NCBI RefSeq assembly: GCF_025566985.1
Contig: NZ_JAOQJD010000010.1
Span: 30,961-94,960, forward strand
DNA length: 64,000 nucleotides
Direction: 5' to 3'
Origin: Aedoeadaptatus acetigenes
GTDB lineage: Bacteria; Bacillota; Clostridia; Tissierellales; Peptoniphilaceae
A model generated the notes under the pieces. That model searched no databases and was not told where the DNA came from. It was given only the letters and a program-made list of their open reading frames with translations. Below, in pieces: positions 7,169-14,814 of the stretch (its first letter is position 1; every line of letters starts with the position of its first letter). The translations under genes and the position numbers were made by a program.

Positions 7169-8279
7169 TGGCCAACCTCTTTCCGCAAAACAACAAATAG
7201 AGCACTCGGTCCAGGGTGGAGACCACTCGGGGATGGACGTGGCTCTTTTCATCCAGGGCCTTTAAAAAGCCTTCCACGGTGTAAAAGGGATCTTTCGGCA
7301 GATGGAGCATGTTTCCCCTGGCTTCCATGAGACCGATGAACAGGGCTTTGTAGCTGTAGTCTTCGGAAAGACCCAGGTCCGCGGCCAAAGACGGCCACAG
7401 GTTTTCCACGATGCCCCGCTCGCCGCTTCCCTTGACCTCGGCCAGGTAGCGGAAGTCTTCCGTGCGGGCGAAAAACAGTTCGCTTAATCGTCTGAAGGCT
7501 TCTTTTTCGGCGATGGGGTAGAAGGTGTAGTCCAGTCCGTCGTAGCCCATGATGATTCGCCGGCCGTGGCGGTAGCCCTGCTGCATGCGGTAGGGCGCCA
7601 GGTCCGCATCGAAGTGCATGGTGTCGGCCACGGGGCGGGCGGGCCCCAAGACGAGGGCTTCTTCGGGGAGTTTCTCTCCTTTTTTCGGCGGATTGGTCCT
7701 TAAGATCACAGGCTCCATGCCTTTGGCCAAGACCATTTCGTAGGGCAGATTGTTGCCCACGCCGCCGTCCACGTAAAGTTTTCCGTCGATGCGCACGGGG
7801 GGAAAGATCGGGTAGGCGCAGCTGGCCAAAATGTATTGATGGAGTTTGCCCTCGGGAATGTCCTCCAGATAAAGGTATTCTGTCTTCCCTTCGCTTAGAT
7901 TGTAGACCACGAGGCCGTAGTCCATTTTCGAGGCGCGAATTTTCTCCTCGTCGATGTGGCGGTGAATCAATTCTCTTAAGGGAGCCACATCCATGTTCAG
8001 GGCGGCCCGGGCGGTTTTTGCGATGCGAATAATGTCCGGCGTCTTTTTCGCCTCATCCAATGAAAGCATCAGCTCTCTTCCCCCTTCGAAAGAGAACTTT
8101 TGCCAAATATCCGCCAGCACATCGGTGTTTCCCTGAACAATAAAGGCGCCCGTTAAGGCGCCCATGGACGTGCCTACGACGAGGCGTAGATCCGGATGTG
8201 TTTCTTGAAGGGCGCGGAAAAGGCCCAGTTGGTAGCTGCCCTTGGCGCCGCCGCCTTCAAGGACCAAGCCCTTGGCCAT
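7161..8279 (-). CDS. Patatin-like phospholipase
   Basis: A 372-residue patatin-family serine hydrolase that deacylates lipids. The oxyanion loop GGGAKG (9-14), nucleophile motif GTSMG (Ser38) and dyad aspartate in DGGVGNN (about residue 173) are all present, so it should be active. A C-terminal extension of about 90 residues follows the patatin domain. It starts with ATG sharing one base with the mscL stop (TAATG), so mscL, this gene and the NUDIX gene are probably cotranscribed. There is no signal peptide; it probably acts on the inner face of the membrane. Confidence 0.9.
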   Translation of the reverse strand: MAKGLVLEGGGAKGSYQLGLFRALQETHPDLRLVVGTSMGALTGAFIVQGNTDVLADIWQKFSFEGGRELMLSLDEAKKTPDIIRIAKTARAALNMDVAPLRELIHRHIDEEKIRASKMDYGLVVYNLSEGKTEYLYLEDIPEGKLHQYILASCAYPIFPPVRIDGKLYVDGGVGNNLPYEMVLAKGMEPVILRTNPPKKGEKLPEEALVLGPARPVADTMHFDADLAPYRMQQGYRHGRRIIMGYDGLDYTFYPIAEKEAFRRLSELFFARTEDFRYLAEVKGSGERGIVENLWPSLAADLGLSEDYSYKALFIGLMEARGNMLHLPKDPFYTVEGFLKALDEKSHVHPRVVSTLDRVLYLLFCGKRLAIE

Positions 8280-8734
8280 TACTTATCCTCCAAAACGGCG
8301 GTGCAGTGGGGGCAGCGGGTGGCTTCGATGTGCACCGTTTCCTTACAGAAGGGGCAGACTTTGGTGGTGGCCGCTTCCTCTTCTGTGTGAATGAAGTGAT
8401 CTTTCATTTTGCCGATTTGCTTGATGACCATAAAGATCACGAAGGCGATGATTAAAAAGTCGATGACGTTTTGCAGGAAGTTCCCGTAGGCCAAAATGGG
8501 CGCGCCGCTTTCCGCCGCTTCCACGGGATTGGCATAGGTCTTTCCGTCTAAGGCCAGGTACATTTTCGTGAGATCGATGCCGCCGAGCAAAAGCCCGATT
8601 AAGGGCATGAGCATGTCGTTGACCAAGGACGTGACGATTTTTCCGAAGGCCCCGCCGACGATGACCCCGACGGCCATGTCCATGACATTACCTCTGGCAA
8701 TGAAGTCTTTAAATTCACTCATTGTCTTTTTCAT
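8279..8734 (-). CDS. mscL: Large-conductance mechanosensitive channel with C-terminal zinc ribbon
   Basis: A 151-residue MscL. The N-terminal helix and TM1 (FKDFIARGNVMDMAVGVIVG ...) and TM2 (NVIDFLIIAFVIFMVI, about 92-108) are typical; the pore opens under membrane tension to release solutes. After the cytoplasmic helix the protein ends in a treble pair CPFC (127/130) and CPHC (141/144), a rubredoxin/zinc-ribbon-like tail absent from E. coli MscL. Start ATG follows AAAGGAA. Divergent from comEB. Confidence 0.95.
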   Translation of the reverse strand: MKKTMSEFKDFIARGNVMDMAVGVIVGGAFGKIVTSLVNDMLMPLIGLLLGGIDLTKMYLALDGKTYANPVEAAESGAPILAYGNFLQNVIDFLIIAFVIFMVIKQIGKMKDHFIHTEEEAATTKVCPFCKETVHIEATRCPHCTAVLEDK

Positions 8735-8757
8735 AAATAATTCCTTTCCTTACTCCT

Positions 8758-8786
8758 TTTACCAAATTATCCTCCCGTGCTATACT
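8758..8786 (+). promoter_or_regulatory. comEB promoter
   Basis: TTTACC and TATACT separated by 17 bp. The expected start site is about 8793, so the leader is only about 13 nt and consists mostly of the Shine-Dalgarno GAGGAGGT. Confidence 0.6.
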
Positions 8787-8805
8787 AAGCGAGAGGAGGT
8801 TTGCT

Positions 8806-9228
8806 TTGAGAAAATCTTGGGACACCTATTTTATGCAAATCACGGAAATCGTGGCCAGCCGCTCCACTTGCGACCGCGCTTTTGTGGGCTGCGTCCTGGT
8901 CAATAAAGACCATCGCATCGTCTCCACGGGTTATAACGGCTCGGTGGCAGGCAATCCCCATTGCGACGACGTGGGCCATACCATGCGCGACGGCCACTGC
9001 ATCGCCACCATTCACGCGGAAATGAACGCGCTCTTGTATTGTGCCAAGGAGGGCATCCCCACCAAGGACACTATCTGTTATGTTACCCATTTTCCCTGCT
9101 TAAACTGCACAAAAGCGTTAATTCAGGCGGGAATTCGGGAAGTGGTCTACAAAAACGCTTATCGCGTGGACGACTACGCCGTGAGCCTATTCGAAAAAAA
9201 CAATATTACCCTTCGTCAGTTGAGCTGA
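8806..9228 (+). CDS. comEB: dCMP deaminase (ComEB-type)
   Basis: A 140-residue zinc cytidine/deoxycytidylate deaminase family enzyme making dUMP from dCMP. Zinc ligands and catalytic acid are seen: HAE (His70, Glu72) and PCxxC (Cys98, Cys101). The ComE-type second zinc site is suggested by H52-C53 and the preceding cysteine. Start is TTG at 8806 behind GAGGAGGT. With ThyX elsewhere in the window this supplies dUMP for thymidylate synthesis. It converges on rnhA with a 23-bp tail overlap. Confidence 0.93.
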   Translation: MRKSWDTYFMQITEIVASRSTCDRAFVGCVLVNKDHRIVSTGYNGSVAGNPHCDDVGHTMRDGHCIATIHAEMNALLYCAKEGIPTKDTICYVTHFPCLNCTKALIQAGIREVVYKNAYRVDDYAVSLFEKNNITLRQLS

Positions 9229-9805
9229 AGGTCGCCTCTTTCGCCAGGGTATCGGCTCGCTCGTTGCCTTCCACGCCGGTGTGGGCTTCGATTTTCACGA
9301 AAGTTACGGCCAGGCGATCTTTTACGGAATCATAGAATGCCTTGTAGTCTATGGTTCCTTTTTTATTGCACTTCCACTCGCCCTTGGCCCAATGCTCGAT
9401 GCCGGCGTAGTCGTAGCAAAGCTTCATATTGGAAAAACCCAGCTCAAGGGCTTTTTTCATAGCCACGGTGGCACCTAAAATCTCCCCGGCCACATTGCGC
9501 ATCGAGGCCATTTCCCCCGTAAAGCGACAGCTGTCTTCCCAACTGCCGCCTTCCCAGCTCATGGACACGCCGTAGCTGTAAGATGCATCTTCGTGGCGAT
9601 AGGAGCCGTCCACATAGGCCACGACGTCGTAGGAGGCGTCGTCTTTTTCTTCCCGGGTTTCTCCCATAAAGGCCAGGGCCTCTTCTTCCGTCTTGAAGGA
9701 TTTGTAAATGGCGCCTTTGAATCCGTGGACCTGGGCCTTGCAGCTGTCCCAGTCCCGGTAGATCCCGGGCACTTTTCCGGCCTTCACGGCGTAATACTTT
9801 TTCAT
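9206..9805 (-). CDS. rnhA: Ribonuclease HI with N-terminal hybrid-binding domain
   Basis: A 199-residue protein degrading RNA in RNA:DNA hybrids. N-terminal KKYYAVKAGKVPGIYRDWDSCKAQVHGFKGA is the viroplasmin-like hybrid-binding domain seen in eukaryotic-type RNases H1 and many Clostridia. The catalytic domain shows the acidic residues D (VAYVDGSYR), E (AGEILGA), D (CYDYAGIE) and the late D (NERADTLAKEA). Start ATG at 9805 overlaps the larC stop (ATGA) and is read from GGGAG. It is translated downstream of larC, although no functional tie is known. Confidence 0.93.
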   Translation of the reverse strand: MKKYYAVKAGKVPGIYRDWDSCKAQVHGFKGAIYKSFKTEEEALAFMGETREEKDDASYDVVAYVDGSYRHEDASYSYGVSMSWEGGSWEDSCRFTGEMASMRNVAGEILGATVAMKKALELGFSNMKLCYDYAGIEHWAKGEWKCNKKGTIDYKAFYDSVKDRLAVTFVKIEAHTGVEGNERADTLAKEATFSSTDEG

Positions 9806-11058
9806 AGGCCCAACTCCCACGCCCGGCGCACGGCTTCCACGGTGGTGTCGTGTTTGAGGGCCAGAGCCTTCAGATCTTCGTATTCCGGGGAAATTTTTTC
9901 CATCTCTTTATAACGGGCCCTTTTCGTCGACACGGGACCGAGGGCCGTCATGGTTTCTTTTGTGGCGCGAGGCAGTTCGATTTTTTCCAGGGGGATTTTC
10001 TTCACGCCCAAGGTGGTGGTGTGCTTAAAGAGCGCCTCCAGCACCTTTTCTTCGCTCGCCCCGTCGGCGAGCACGTCCAGGCGATAGCCCGGGCGATTTT
10101 TCTTCATGAATATGGGCGCAAAGCTCACGTCCCGCGCCCCGGCATCGAAGAGGCGCTCCATGCAAAAGCCCATGGCCTCGCCGGTCATGTCGTCTAAATT
10201 GCAGCTGTAAAAAATCGGCGCACGGGCCTCTTCCGTCTCGATGAAAAAGAGGCGGAGCACATTAGCCAAGTCGTGATCCTTCGTGCCGGCACCGTAGGCC
10301 ACTTTCAAGACCCGTCCCTCGGGGCGGGGCCGATAGGCGGCCTGAATGCCTTTTAATATGGCGGCGCCGGTGGGGGTGGTGAGCTCTTCTTCCACCGTAG
10401 CCCCCCCCAAGGGCACATCCAATGTGGACAGAATGTGGGCCGTGGCCGGAGCGGGCACAGGATAGGTGCCGTGGGCGCAGGTGACCATGCCGCCGCCGGT
10501 GTTGATTTTTCCCACGTAAACGGCCTCCACGCCGCTCGCTACCGTGTAGTAGGCCGCGCCCAATACGTCCACCACAGCGTCCAATTCGCCCACTTCGTGG
10601 AAGTGCACCTCGTAAAGATCCTTGCCGTGGACAGCGGCTTCCGCTTTGGCGAGAGGCAGGTAGATGGCCTTGGCCAGATCCTTGACCCCCCGCTCGAAGC
10701 CGCTCTTTTCGATGAGGGCCAAAATGTCGGCAAGGCCGCGATGATGGTGGTGGTGGTGGGCATGCACGTGATCGTCTTCATGATCGTCTTCGTGATGATG
10801 ATCGTGATCGCCGTGATGATCGTGTTCGTGATGATGGGCGTGATCGTGATGGCCGCGTGCTTCCTCGCTCTTTAAATTAAAGTAGGTGGCGAGAATTCCG
10901 GTCTTCTCCCGCTTTTCGAAAATCACGTCCTCGGCGGCGATGCCGAGTGGCGCCAGGCCCTCGAGAAAACCCGCAGGCGACAGGCCCCCGTCTACCATGG
11001 CGCCGATAAACATGTTGCCGCTGATGCCGCTGAAGGGATCGATGTATAAAACCCTCAC
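9802..11058 (-). CDS. larC: LarC, nickel insertion enzyme for nickel-pincer cofactor
   Basis: A 418-residue LarC (DUF111) protein. It inserts Ni(II) into the pincer cofactor in a CTP-dependent reaction. N-terminus RVLYIDPFSGISGNM and the block YEVHFHEVGELDAVVDVLG are family signatures. Residues about 69-107 are almost entirely His, Asp and Glu (over 20 His), a metal-binding insert often seen in LarC. In Lactobacillus plantarum LarC needs a ribosomal frameshift; here it is one continuous frame. It starts with GTG overlapping the larE stop (GTGA). Confidence 0.95.
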   Translation of the reverse strand: MRVLYIDPFSGISGNMFIGAMVDGGLSPAGFLEGLAPLGIAAEDVIFEKREKTGILATYFNLKSEEARGHHDHAHHHEHDHHGDHDHHHEDDHEDDHVHAHHHHHHRGLADILALIEKSGFERGVKDLAKAIYLPLAKAEAAVHGKDLYEVHFHEVGELDAVVDVLGAAYYTVASGVEAVYVGKINTGGGMVTCAHGTYPVPAPATAHILSTLDVPLGGATVEEELTTPTGAAILKGIQAAYRPRPEGRVLKVAYGAGTKDHDLANVLRLFFIETEEARAPIFYSCNLDDMTGEAMGFCMERLFDAGARDVSFAPIFMKKNRPGYRLDVLADGASEEKVLEALFKHTTTLGVKKIPLEKIELPRATKETMTALGPVSTKRARYKEMEKISPEYEDLKALALKHDTTVEAVRRAWELGL

Positions 11059-11861
11059 GCGTCTTTCAACCCTTCGTTGCCGGAGCCGGAGCGGAAGCCC
11101 AACACGTCCAGAGCCGTGTAGGTGACGCCGAGCTCCTTAAAGTAAGCCGCCACATCTTCCCTGTGATTGATGAGAAACTTTTGAAAATCCGCCACGGGAA
11201 TTTCCACCCGGGCCACGCTTCCGTGCAGGCGCATGCGGCAGGTCATGTAGCCCAATTCGTGGAGATAAGCTTCGCCTTTTTCCGCCACGGCCAAGGCCTC
11301 CACCGTGAGCGGCGTACCGTAGGGAATCCGGGTGGCCAAACAGGAATCCGAAGGTTTGTTCCACGTGGGAAGGTCGAAGTGTTTCTTAGAAAGGGTCCGC
11401 ACCATCTCCTTGGTAAATTCCGCTTCCCGCAAGGGGCTCTTAACTCCTAATTCTTCCAGGGCTTTAAAACCCGGCCGATGGTCGGAGAGATCGTCTAAAT
11501 TCGTGCCGTCTAAAAGCATATCGAAGCCGTGCCCCTCGGCGTATTCTTTCGCCGCGAGAAAGGTCGACCGCTTGCAATAGTAGCAGCGATTCACCCCATT
11601 GGCCATGACGTCTTCGTTCTCCAAAATGCTGGAGTGAATGACATGAATCTCCCAGCCGATCATTTCCGCCAAGACATGAGCGTCGAAGCGCTCCCTGCGG
11701 GGATGTAGCTCGTTGACCACGTAAATCCCCATGACATTTTCACGTCCCAATACTTCCGCGGCCACGGCCATTAAAAAGGACGAATCCACGCCGCCGGAAT
11801 AGGCAACAGCCACCTTGTCGTAGGCGGCAAGATTTTCTTTTAATCGTTTGAAAGCATCCAT
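11055..11861 (-). CDS. larE: LarE, ATP-dependent sacrificial sulfur transferase
   Basis: A 268-residue PP-loop enzyme that adenylates the cofactor precursor and donates sulfur, converting the two carboxylates to thiocarboxylates. PP-loop motif SGGVDSS (22-28) is intact. Cys174 in SDSCLATRIPYG corresponds to the sacrificial cysteine of the Lactobacillus enzyme. A second CYYC pair (93, 96) could instead support a [4Fe-4S] type mechanism reported for some LarE. First gene of larE-larC-rnhA. No larA, larB or nickel transporter is in the window. Confidence 0.95.
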   Translation of the reverse strand: MDAFKRLKENLAAYDKVAVAYSGGVDSSFLMAVAAEVLGRENVMGIYVVNELHPRRERFDAHVLAEMIGWEIHVIHSSILENEDVMANGVNRCYYCKRSTFLAAKEYAEGHGFDMLLDGTNLDDLSDHRPGFKALEELGVKSPLREAEFTKEMVRTLSKKHFDLPTWNKPSDSCLATRIPYGTPLTVEALAVAEKGEAYLHELGYMTCRMRLHGSVARVEIPVADFQKFLINHREDVAAYFKELGVTYTALDVLGFRSGSGNEGLKDA

Positions 11862-11882
11862 TTCCTCACCTTTTCAACATAG

Positions 11883-11903
11883 AAAAAAAGGCCCTTTCGG
11901 GCC
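11883..11903. terminator. Terminator between pta and larE
   Basis: GGCCC TTTC GGGCC stem with TTTTTTT on the minus-strand side and TTTTTTATTTTT on the plus side. It ends the pta transcript; larE begins only about 50 bp beyond. Confidence 0.85.
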
Positions 11904-11909
11904 GATTTT

Positions 11910-12902
11910 TTATTTTTCTTGTTCATCTTTTGCGATGCACGCTTGTACGGCGGTGATCAAAGACAATTGATAGGTTTCTTCTTTCGTACAACCACGACTC
12001 AGGTCGTTGACCGGCATATTCAAGCCTTGAAGAATCGGACCGATGGCGGTAAATCCACCGAGACGTTGAGCGATCTTGTAGCCGATGTTTCCGCATTCCA
12101 AGTTCGGGAAGATGAAGACATTGGCTTGGCCGGCAACATCGGAGCCCGGCGCCTTTTTCTTGGCAACTTCGGGATCGATGGCGGCGTCGAATTGAAGTTC
12201 GCCGTCGACTTTGATTTCCGGATGGGATTCCTTTACCAAATAGGTGGCGACTTCCACTTTCTTAACCGTGTCGCTCTTTGCGGAGCCTTTGGTAGAGAAG
12301 GAAAGCATGGCGATCTTCGGATCGAAACCGAATTGTTTTGCGGCTTCGTCGGTTGTTACAGCCACTTCAGCCAAAGTCGGTGCGTCCATTTCCGTGTTAA
12401 TGGCACAGTCGGCCATGAGGTAGCATTCTTTGCCTCTGAAGAGAATGAACACACCGGATACGCGGTTGACGCCTTTTTTCGTCTTGATGATTTGAAGGGC
12501 GGGAAGAATCGTTTGGCCCGTGGTGTGAACGGCACCGGATACCATGCCGTCGGCATAGCCGGCATAAACCATCATGGTCCCCAAGTAGTTCGGATCGTGA
12601 AGTTGTGCGCGGGCACGGGTTTCGTCGATTTTCCCTTTACGGCGTTCGACAAACTTTTCAACCAATTCATCGATGTGTTCGAATTGGCCGACTTCCACGA
12701 TTTCCAAACCGGTAATATCGATGTTTTCTCTCTTTGCCGTGGCTTCGATTTCGTTTCTGAAACCGATGACGATGGGGTGGACTAAGCCTTCTTTTTGGTG
12801 CTCAACCGCTGCCCAAAGTACTCTGGGATCTTCACCTTCGGGGAAGACGATGCGAATCCCTTTATGGGTGATTCGAGTGCGTAAATATTGAATGAAAGCC
12901 AT
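11910..12902 (-). CDS. pta: Phosphate acetyltransferase
   Basis: A 330-residue Pta, interconverting acetyl-CoA and acetyl phosphate; with acetate kinase this yields ATP in fermentation. Start ATG at 12902 is chosen for AAAGGAA upstream and the conserved start of the protein; a longer frame to 12992 has no ribosome site. Family blocks include VFPEGEDPRVL, the segment YLGTMMVYAGYADGMVSGAVHTT, and FPNLECGNIGYKIAQRLGG. Monocistronic, with its own promoter and terminator. Phosphate butyryltransferase is less likely given the PTA_PTB pattern and length. Confidence 0.96.
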   Translation of the reverse strand: MAFIQYLRTRITHKGIRIVFPEGEDPRVLWAAVEHQKEGLVHPIVIGFRNEIEATAKRENIDITGLEIVEVGQFEHIDELVEKFVERRKGKIDETRARAQLHDPNYLGTMMVYAGYADGMVSGAVHTTGQTILPALQIIKTKKGVNRVSGVFILFRGKECYLMADCAINTEMDAPTLAEVAVTTDEAAKQFGFDPKIAMLSFSTKGSAKSDTVKKVEVATYLVKESHPEIKVDGELQFDAAIDPEVAKKKAPGSDVAGQANVFIFPNLECGNIGYKIAQRLGGFTAIGPILQGLNMPVNDLSRGCTKEETYQLSLITAVQACIAKDEQEK

Positions 12903-12982
12903 GTTATTATCTGTTCCTTTCTTTTCATTTAGAAGATCATTCTGTACATTGCCTTGGCCACAGAGGGCCATAGTCATAAATA

Positions 12983-12988
12983 AATATA
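12983..12988 (-). promoter_or_regulatory. pta promoter, extended -10
   Basis: TATATT on the minus strand preceded by TG at the extended position (TGGTATATT). No good -35 at 17 bp. The leader would be about 75 nt. Confidence 0.45.
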
Positions 12989-13033
12989 CCACATAAACGA
13001 CCGGTGAAAAAGCAATATTCGCAATAAAAACCT

Positions 13034-13062
13034 AAAAAAAGAGACTCGCCGAAGCGAATCTC
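13034..13062 (-). terminator. Terminator of the tRNA-Pro pair
   Basis: Minus strand GAGA-T-TCGC, TTCG loop, GCGA-G-TCTC and then TTTTTTT, starting about 5 bases after the CCA end of tRNA-Pro(CGG). Confidence 0.85.
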
Positions 13063-13066
13063 GATT

Positions 13067-13143
13067 TGGTCGGAGTGAAAGGATTTGAACCTTCGACCTC
13101 ATGCTCCCGAAGCATGCGCGCTACCAAACTGCGCTACACCCCG
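13067..13143 (-). tRNA. tRNA-Pro(CGG)
   Basis: 77-nt cloverleaf with encoded CCA. Acceptor CGGGGTG pairs with CACTCCG, anticodon stem CATGC/GCATG holds loop TTCGGGA with anticodon CGG, and the T-arm is AAGGTTCAAATCCTT. Reads CCG proline codons. Confidence 0.97.
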
Positions 13144-13164
13144 CCGTATTGTAAATGATTAGAG

Positions 13165-13241
13165 TGGTCGGGGTGAAAGGATTTGAACCTTCGACCCCAT
13201 GGTCCCAAACCATGTGCGCTACCAAACTGCGCCACACCCCG
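13165..13241 (-). tRNA. tRNA-Pro(TGG)
   Basis: 77-nt cloverleaf with encoded CCA. Acceptor CGGGGTG/CACCCCG, anticodon stem CATGG/CCATG with loop TTTGGGA, anticodon TGG. Nearly identical to the CGG tRNA outside the anticodon arm, which points to tandem duplication. Confidence 0.97.
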
Positions 13242-13348
13242 TAGCAACTTACTTAATCATTATACAGGTGTTGTGAATTTTTTACAAGTCTTTTCTTTTC
13301 GCCTGTTTTTCCGCGACTTCTGAGGGCGTTTCATACAGAAGCGCGAAT

Positions 13349-13393
13349 AAAAAAAAGAAAATAGCTAAATTGCAGATCTGCAACTTAGCTATT
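13349..13393 (-). terminator. Terminator of tRNA-Arg
   Basis: A 34-nt near-perfect palindrome (AATAGCTAA-TTGCAGATCTGCAA-TTAGCTATT with one unpaired position per arm) lies directly after the tRNA 3' end and is followed on the minus strand by TTTTCTTTTTTTT. Confidence 0.88.
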
Positions 13394-13397
13394 CATT

Positions 13398-13474
13398 TGG
13401 CGGACCCGATTGGATTCGAACCAACGATCTTTGCCTTCGGAGGGCAACATTCTATCCAGCTGAACTACGGGTCC
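13398..13474 (-). tRNA. tRNA-Arg(CCG)
   Basis: 77-nt cloverleaf with encoded CCA. Acceptor GGACCCG/CGGGTCC, anticodon stem TTGCC/GGCAA with loop CTCCGAA, anticodon CCG, T-arm GTTGGTTCGAATCCAAT. Its own terminator separates it from the proline tRNAs. tRNA-Arg genes are common integration sites, but no integrase or att repeat is seen next to it. Confidence 0.97.
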
Positions 13475-13509
13475 ATACCCGCCTATTGTATCAAGTGGGT
13501 ATTTTTCTG

Positions 13510-14814
13510 TCAAGCGGCCTTCTCCATGGCGCGGAACACGTCGGCCATAATGTCTCTGAAGGACAAGACGGGATTGGGCTTTTTGATGTCTTCTTTTACA
13601 TAGACTTTCGCCCGGGCGATTTCTTCGCCTTCCGACACGAAGCGCACTTCGCCCACGGGCTCTTTCTTGGAATAGGGCGCAACGATGGTTTTGTATTCCA
13701 TTTCCATGGTGACCTCGGCGCCGTCTTTGACGGTGCGAACCACGTTTTCGTTGACGTAGACCGGGCTTTTTCTCGGGCTCGCCGATTTCAGCGTTAAAAA
13801 GTCCAGTTCGTTGGTTTTATCGGCGAGGACTTTGTTTCGCCGGCTCATGGCTTCTTTCGACAGGCGCAGGGAGGCGGCGTAGCGATCCATGTCGTTTTCC
13901 GCGCCCATGTAGACGCCGATGAAGCGGGTGTTTAAGTAGGGGCCTTCTGCGGGCCTCTCGCCGGTGGCGATAAGGCAGCGGCCGGCGGCGCCGGTGTAGC
14001 CGGTCTTCAGTCCGTCGATGCCGGGAAGTATGCCCAGCAGGGGATTGGTGGCGTAGCTTCTGTATTCTCTGCCCGGCTCGTCGATTTTCGCCCGGCGCGT
14101 GGCATCTAAAACCATGGGGTAGCGTTTTAAAAGACTTCTGGAAAGCTCAAACATTTCTCTCGCCGTGGCCTTGTTGTAGTCGTTGGCGGCGTAATCTGTG
14201 AGGCCGTGGACGTTGATGAAGTGCATGTGGCTGAAGCCCATTTCCTTGGCCTTGGCGTTCATGCGGGCCACAAAGGCCTGCTCATTGCCGGCGATGCGAT
14301 CGGCCAGGGCGATCATGGCGTCGTTTCCGGAGACGATCATGCCGGCGTGAATGAGCTCTTCCACGGTGTAGACTTCGCCTTCCTTGGTCTTGTAGACGCT
14401 GCCGTGCATGGCCGCCGCCGCGTGGTCGATGGTGACCGGGTCTTTCATGCCGATTTCGCCTTTGTCCACGGCGTCCATGACGCAGTAGATGGTCATGAGC
14501 TTTGTGGTGGAGGCGAGGCCCACCGGCGTGTCGGCATTAAATTCTTTGTAGATGGCGCCGGTTTCGTAATCGCCGATGATGTAGCTTTTTAAAAGGACTT
14601 CGTCGGGCTTGGCCATGGCCGCGTCGAATTCTTTTTTCTCCGTGGCGGTCATGGGCTGCACCCCTTGGCCCGTGCGGATTTTTTCTTTCTGATCCCGCGG
14701 CTCCGCCACTTTTTCTCCGGGCGTTTGCGGAGGATTTTCCGCAGGCGTCGGTGCCGCGCCCAGCAAAAGTGAGAGGCACAAAAGGGCGGGGAGGATTCGC
14801 TTCAATCGTTTCAC
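13510..14814 (-). CDS. D-alanyl-D-alanine carboxypeptidase (PBP5/DacF type)
   Basis: A 434-residue secreted penicillin-binding protein trimming the terminal D-Ala of peptidoglycan stem peptides. Signal peptide (1-25), Pro-rich spacer, then catalytic motifs S102-T-T-K105, S162-G-N164 and K270-T-G272. After the PBP5-C domain the end is a short amphipathic tail rather than a clear TM anchor. Start ATG overlaps the mnaA stop (ATGA). It is the last gene of the ywlC-to-wall operon, fitting a role in envelope assembly alongside TagO and MnaA. Confidence 0.94.
   Translation of the reverse strand: MKRLKRILPALLCLSLLLGAAPTPAENPPQTPGEKVAEPRDQKEKIRTGQGVQPMTATEKKEFDAAMAKPDEVLLKSYIIGDYETGAIYKEFNADTPVGLASTTKLMTIYCVMDAVDKGEIGMKDPVTIDHAAAAMHGSVYKTKEGEVYTVEELIHAGMIVSGNDAMIALADRIAGNEQAFVARMNAKAKEMGFSHMHFINVHGLTDYAANDYNKATAREMFELSRSLLKRYPMVLDATRRAKIDEPGREYRSYATNPLLGILPGIDGLKTGYTGAAGRCLIATGERPAEGPYLNTRFIGVYMGAENDMDRYAASLRLSKEAMSRRNKVLADKTNELDFLTLKSASPRKSPVYVNENVVRTVKDGAEVTMEMEYKTIVAPYSKKEPVGEVRFVSEGEEIARAKVYVKEDIKKPNPVLSFRDIMADVFRAMEKAA

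Noticed and set aside
10741..10856. CAT/GAT-like microsatellite as a separate repeat element
   Set aside because: It is the coding sequence of the His/Asp/Glu-rich insert of LarC.
13398..13474. tRNA-Arg as an integration site of a genomic island
   Set aside because: No integrase, direct repeat of the tRNA 3' end or foreign block is seen beside it.
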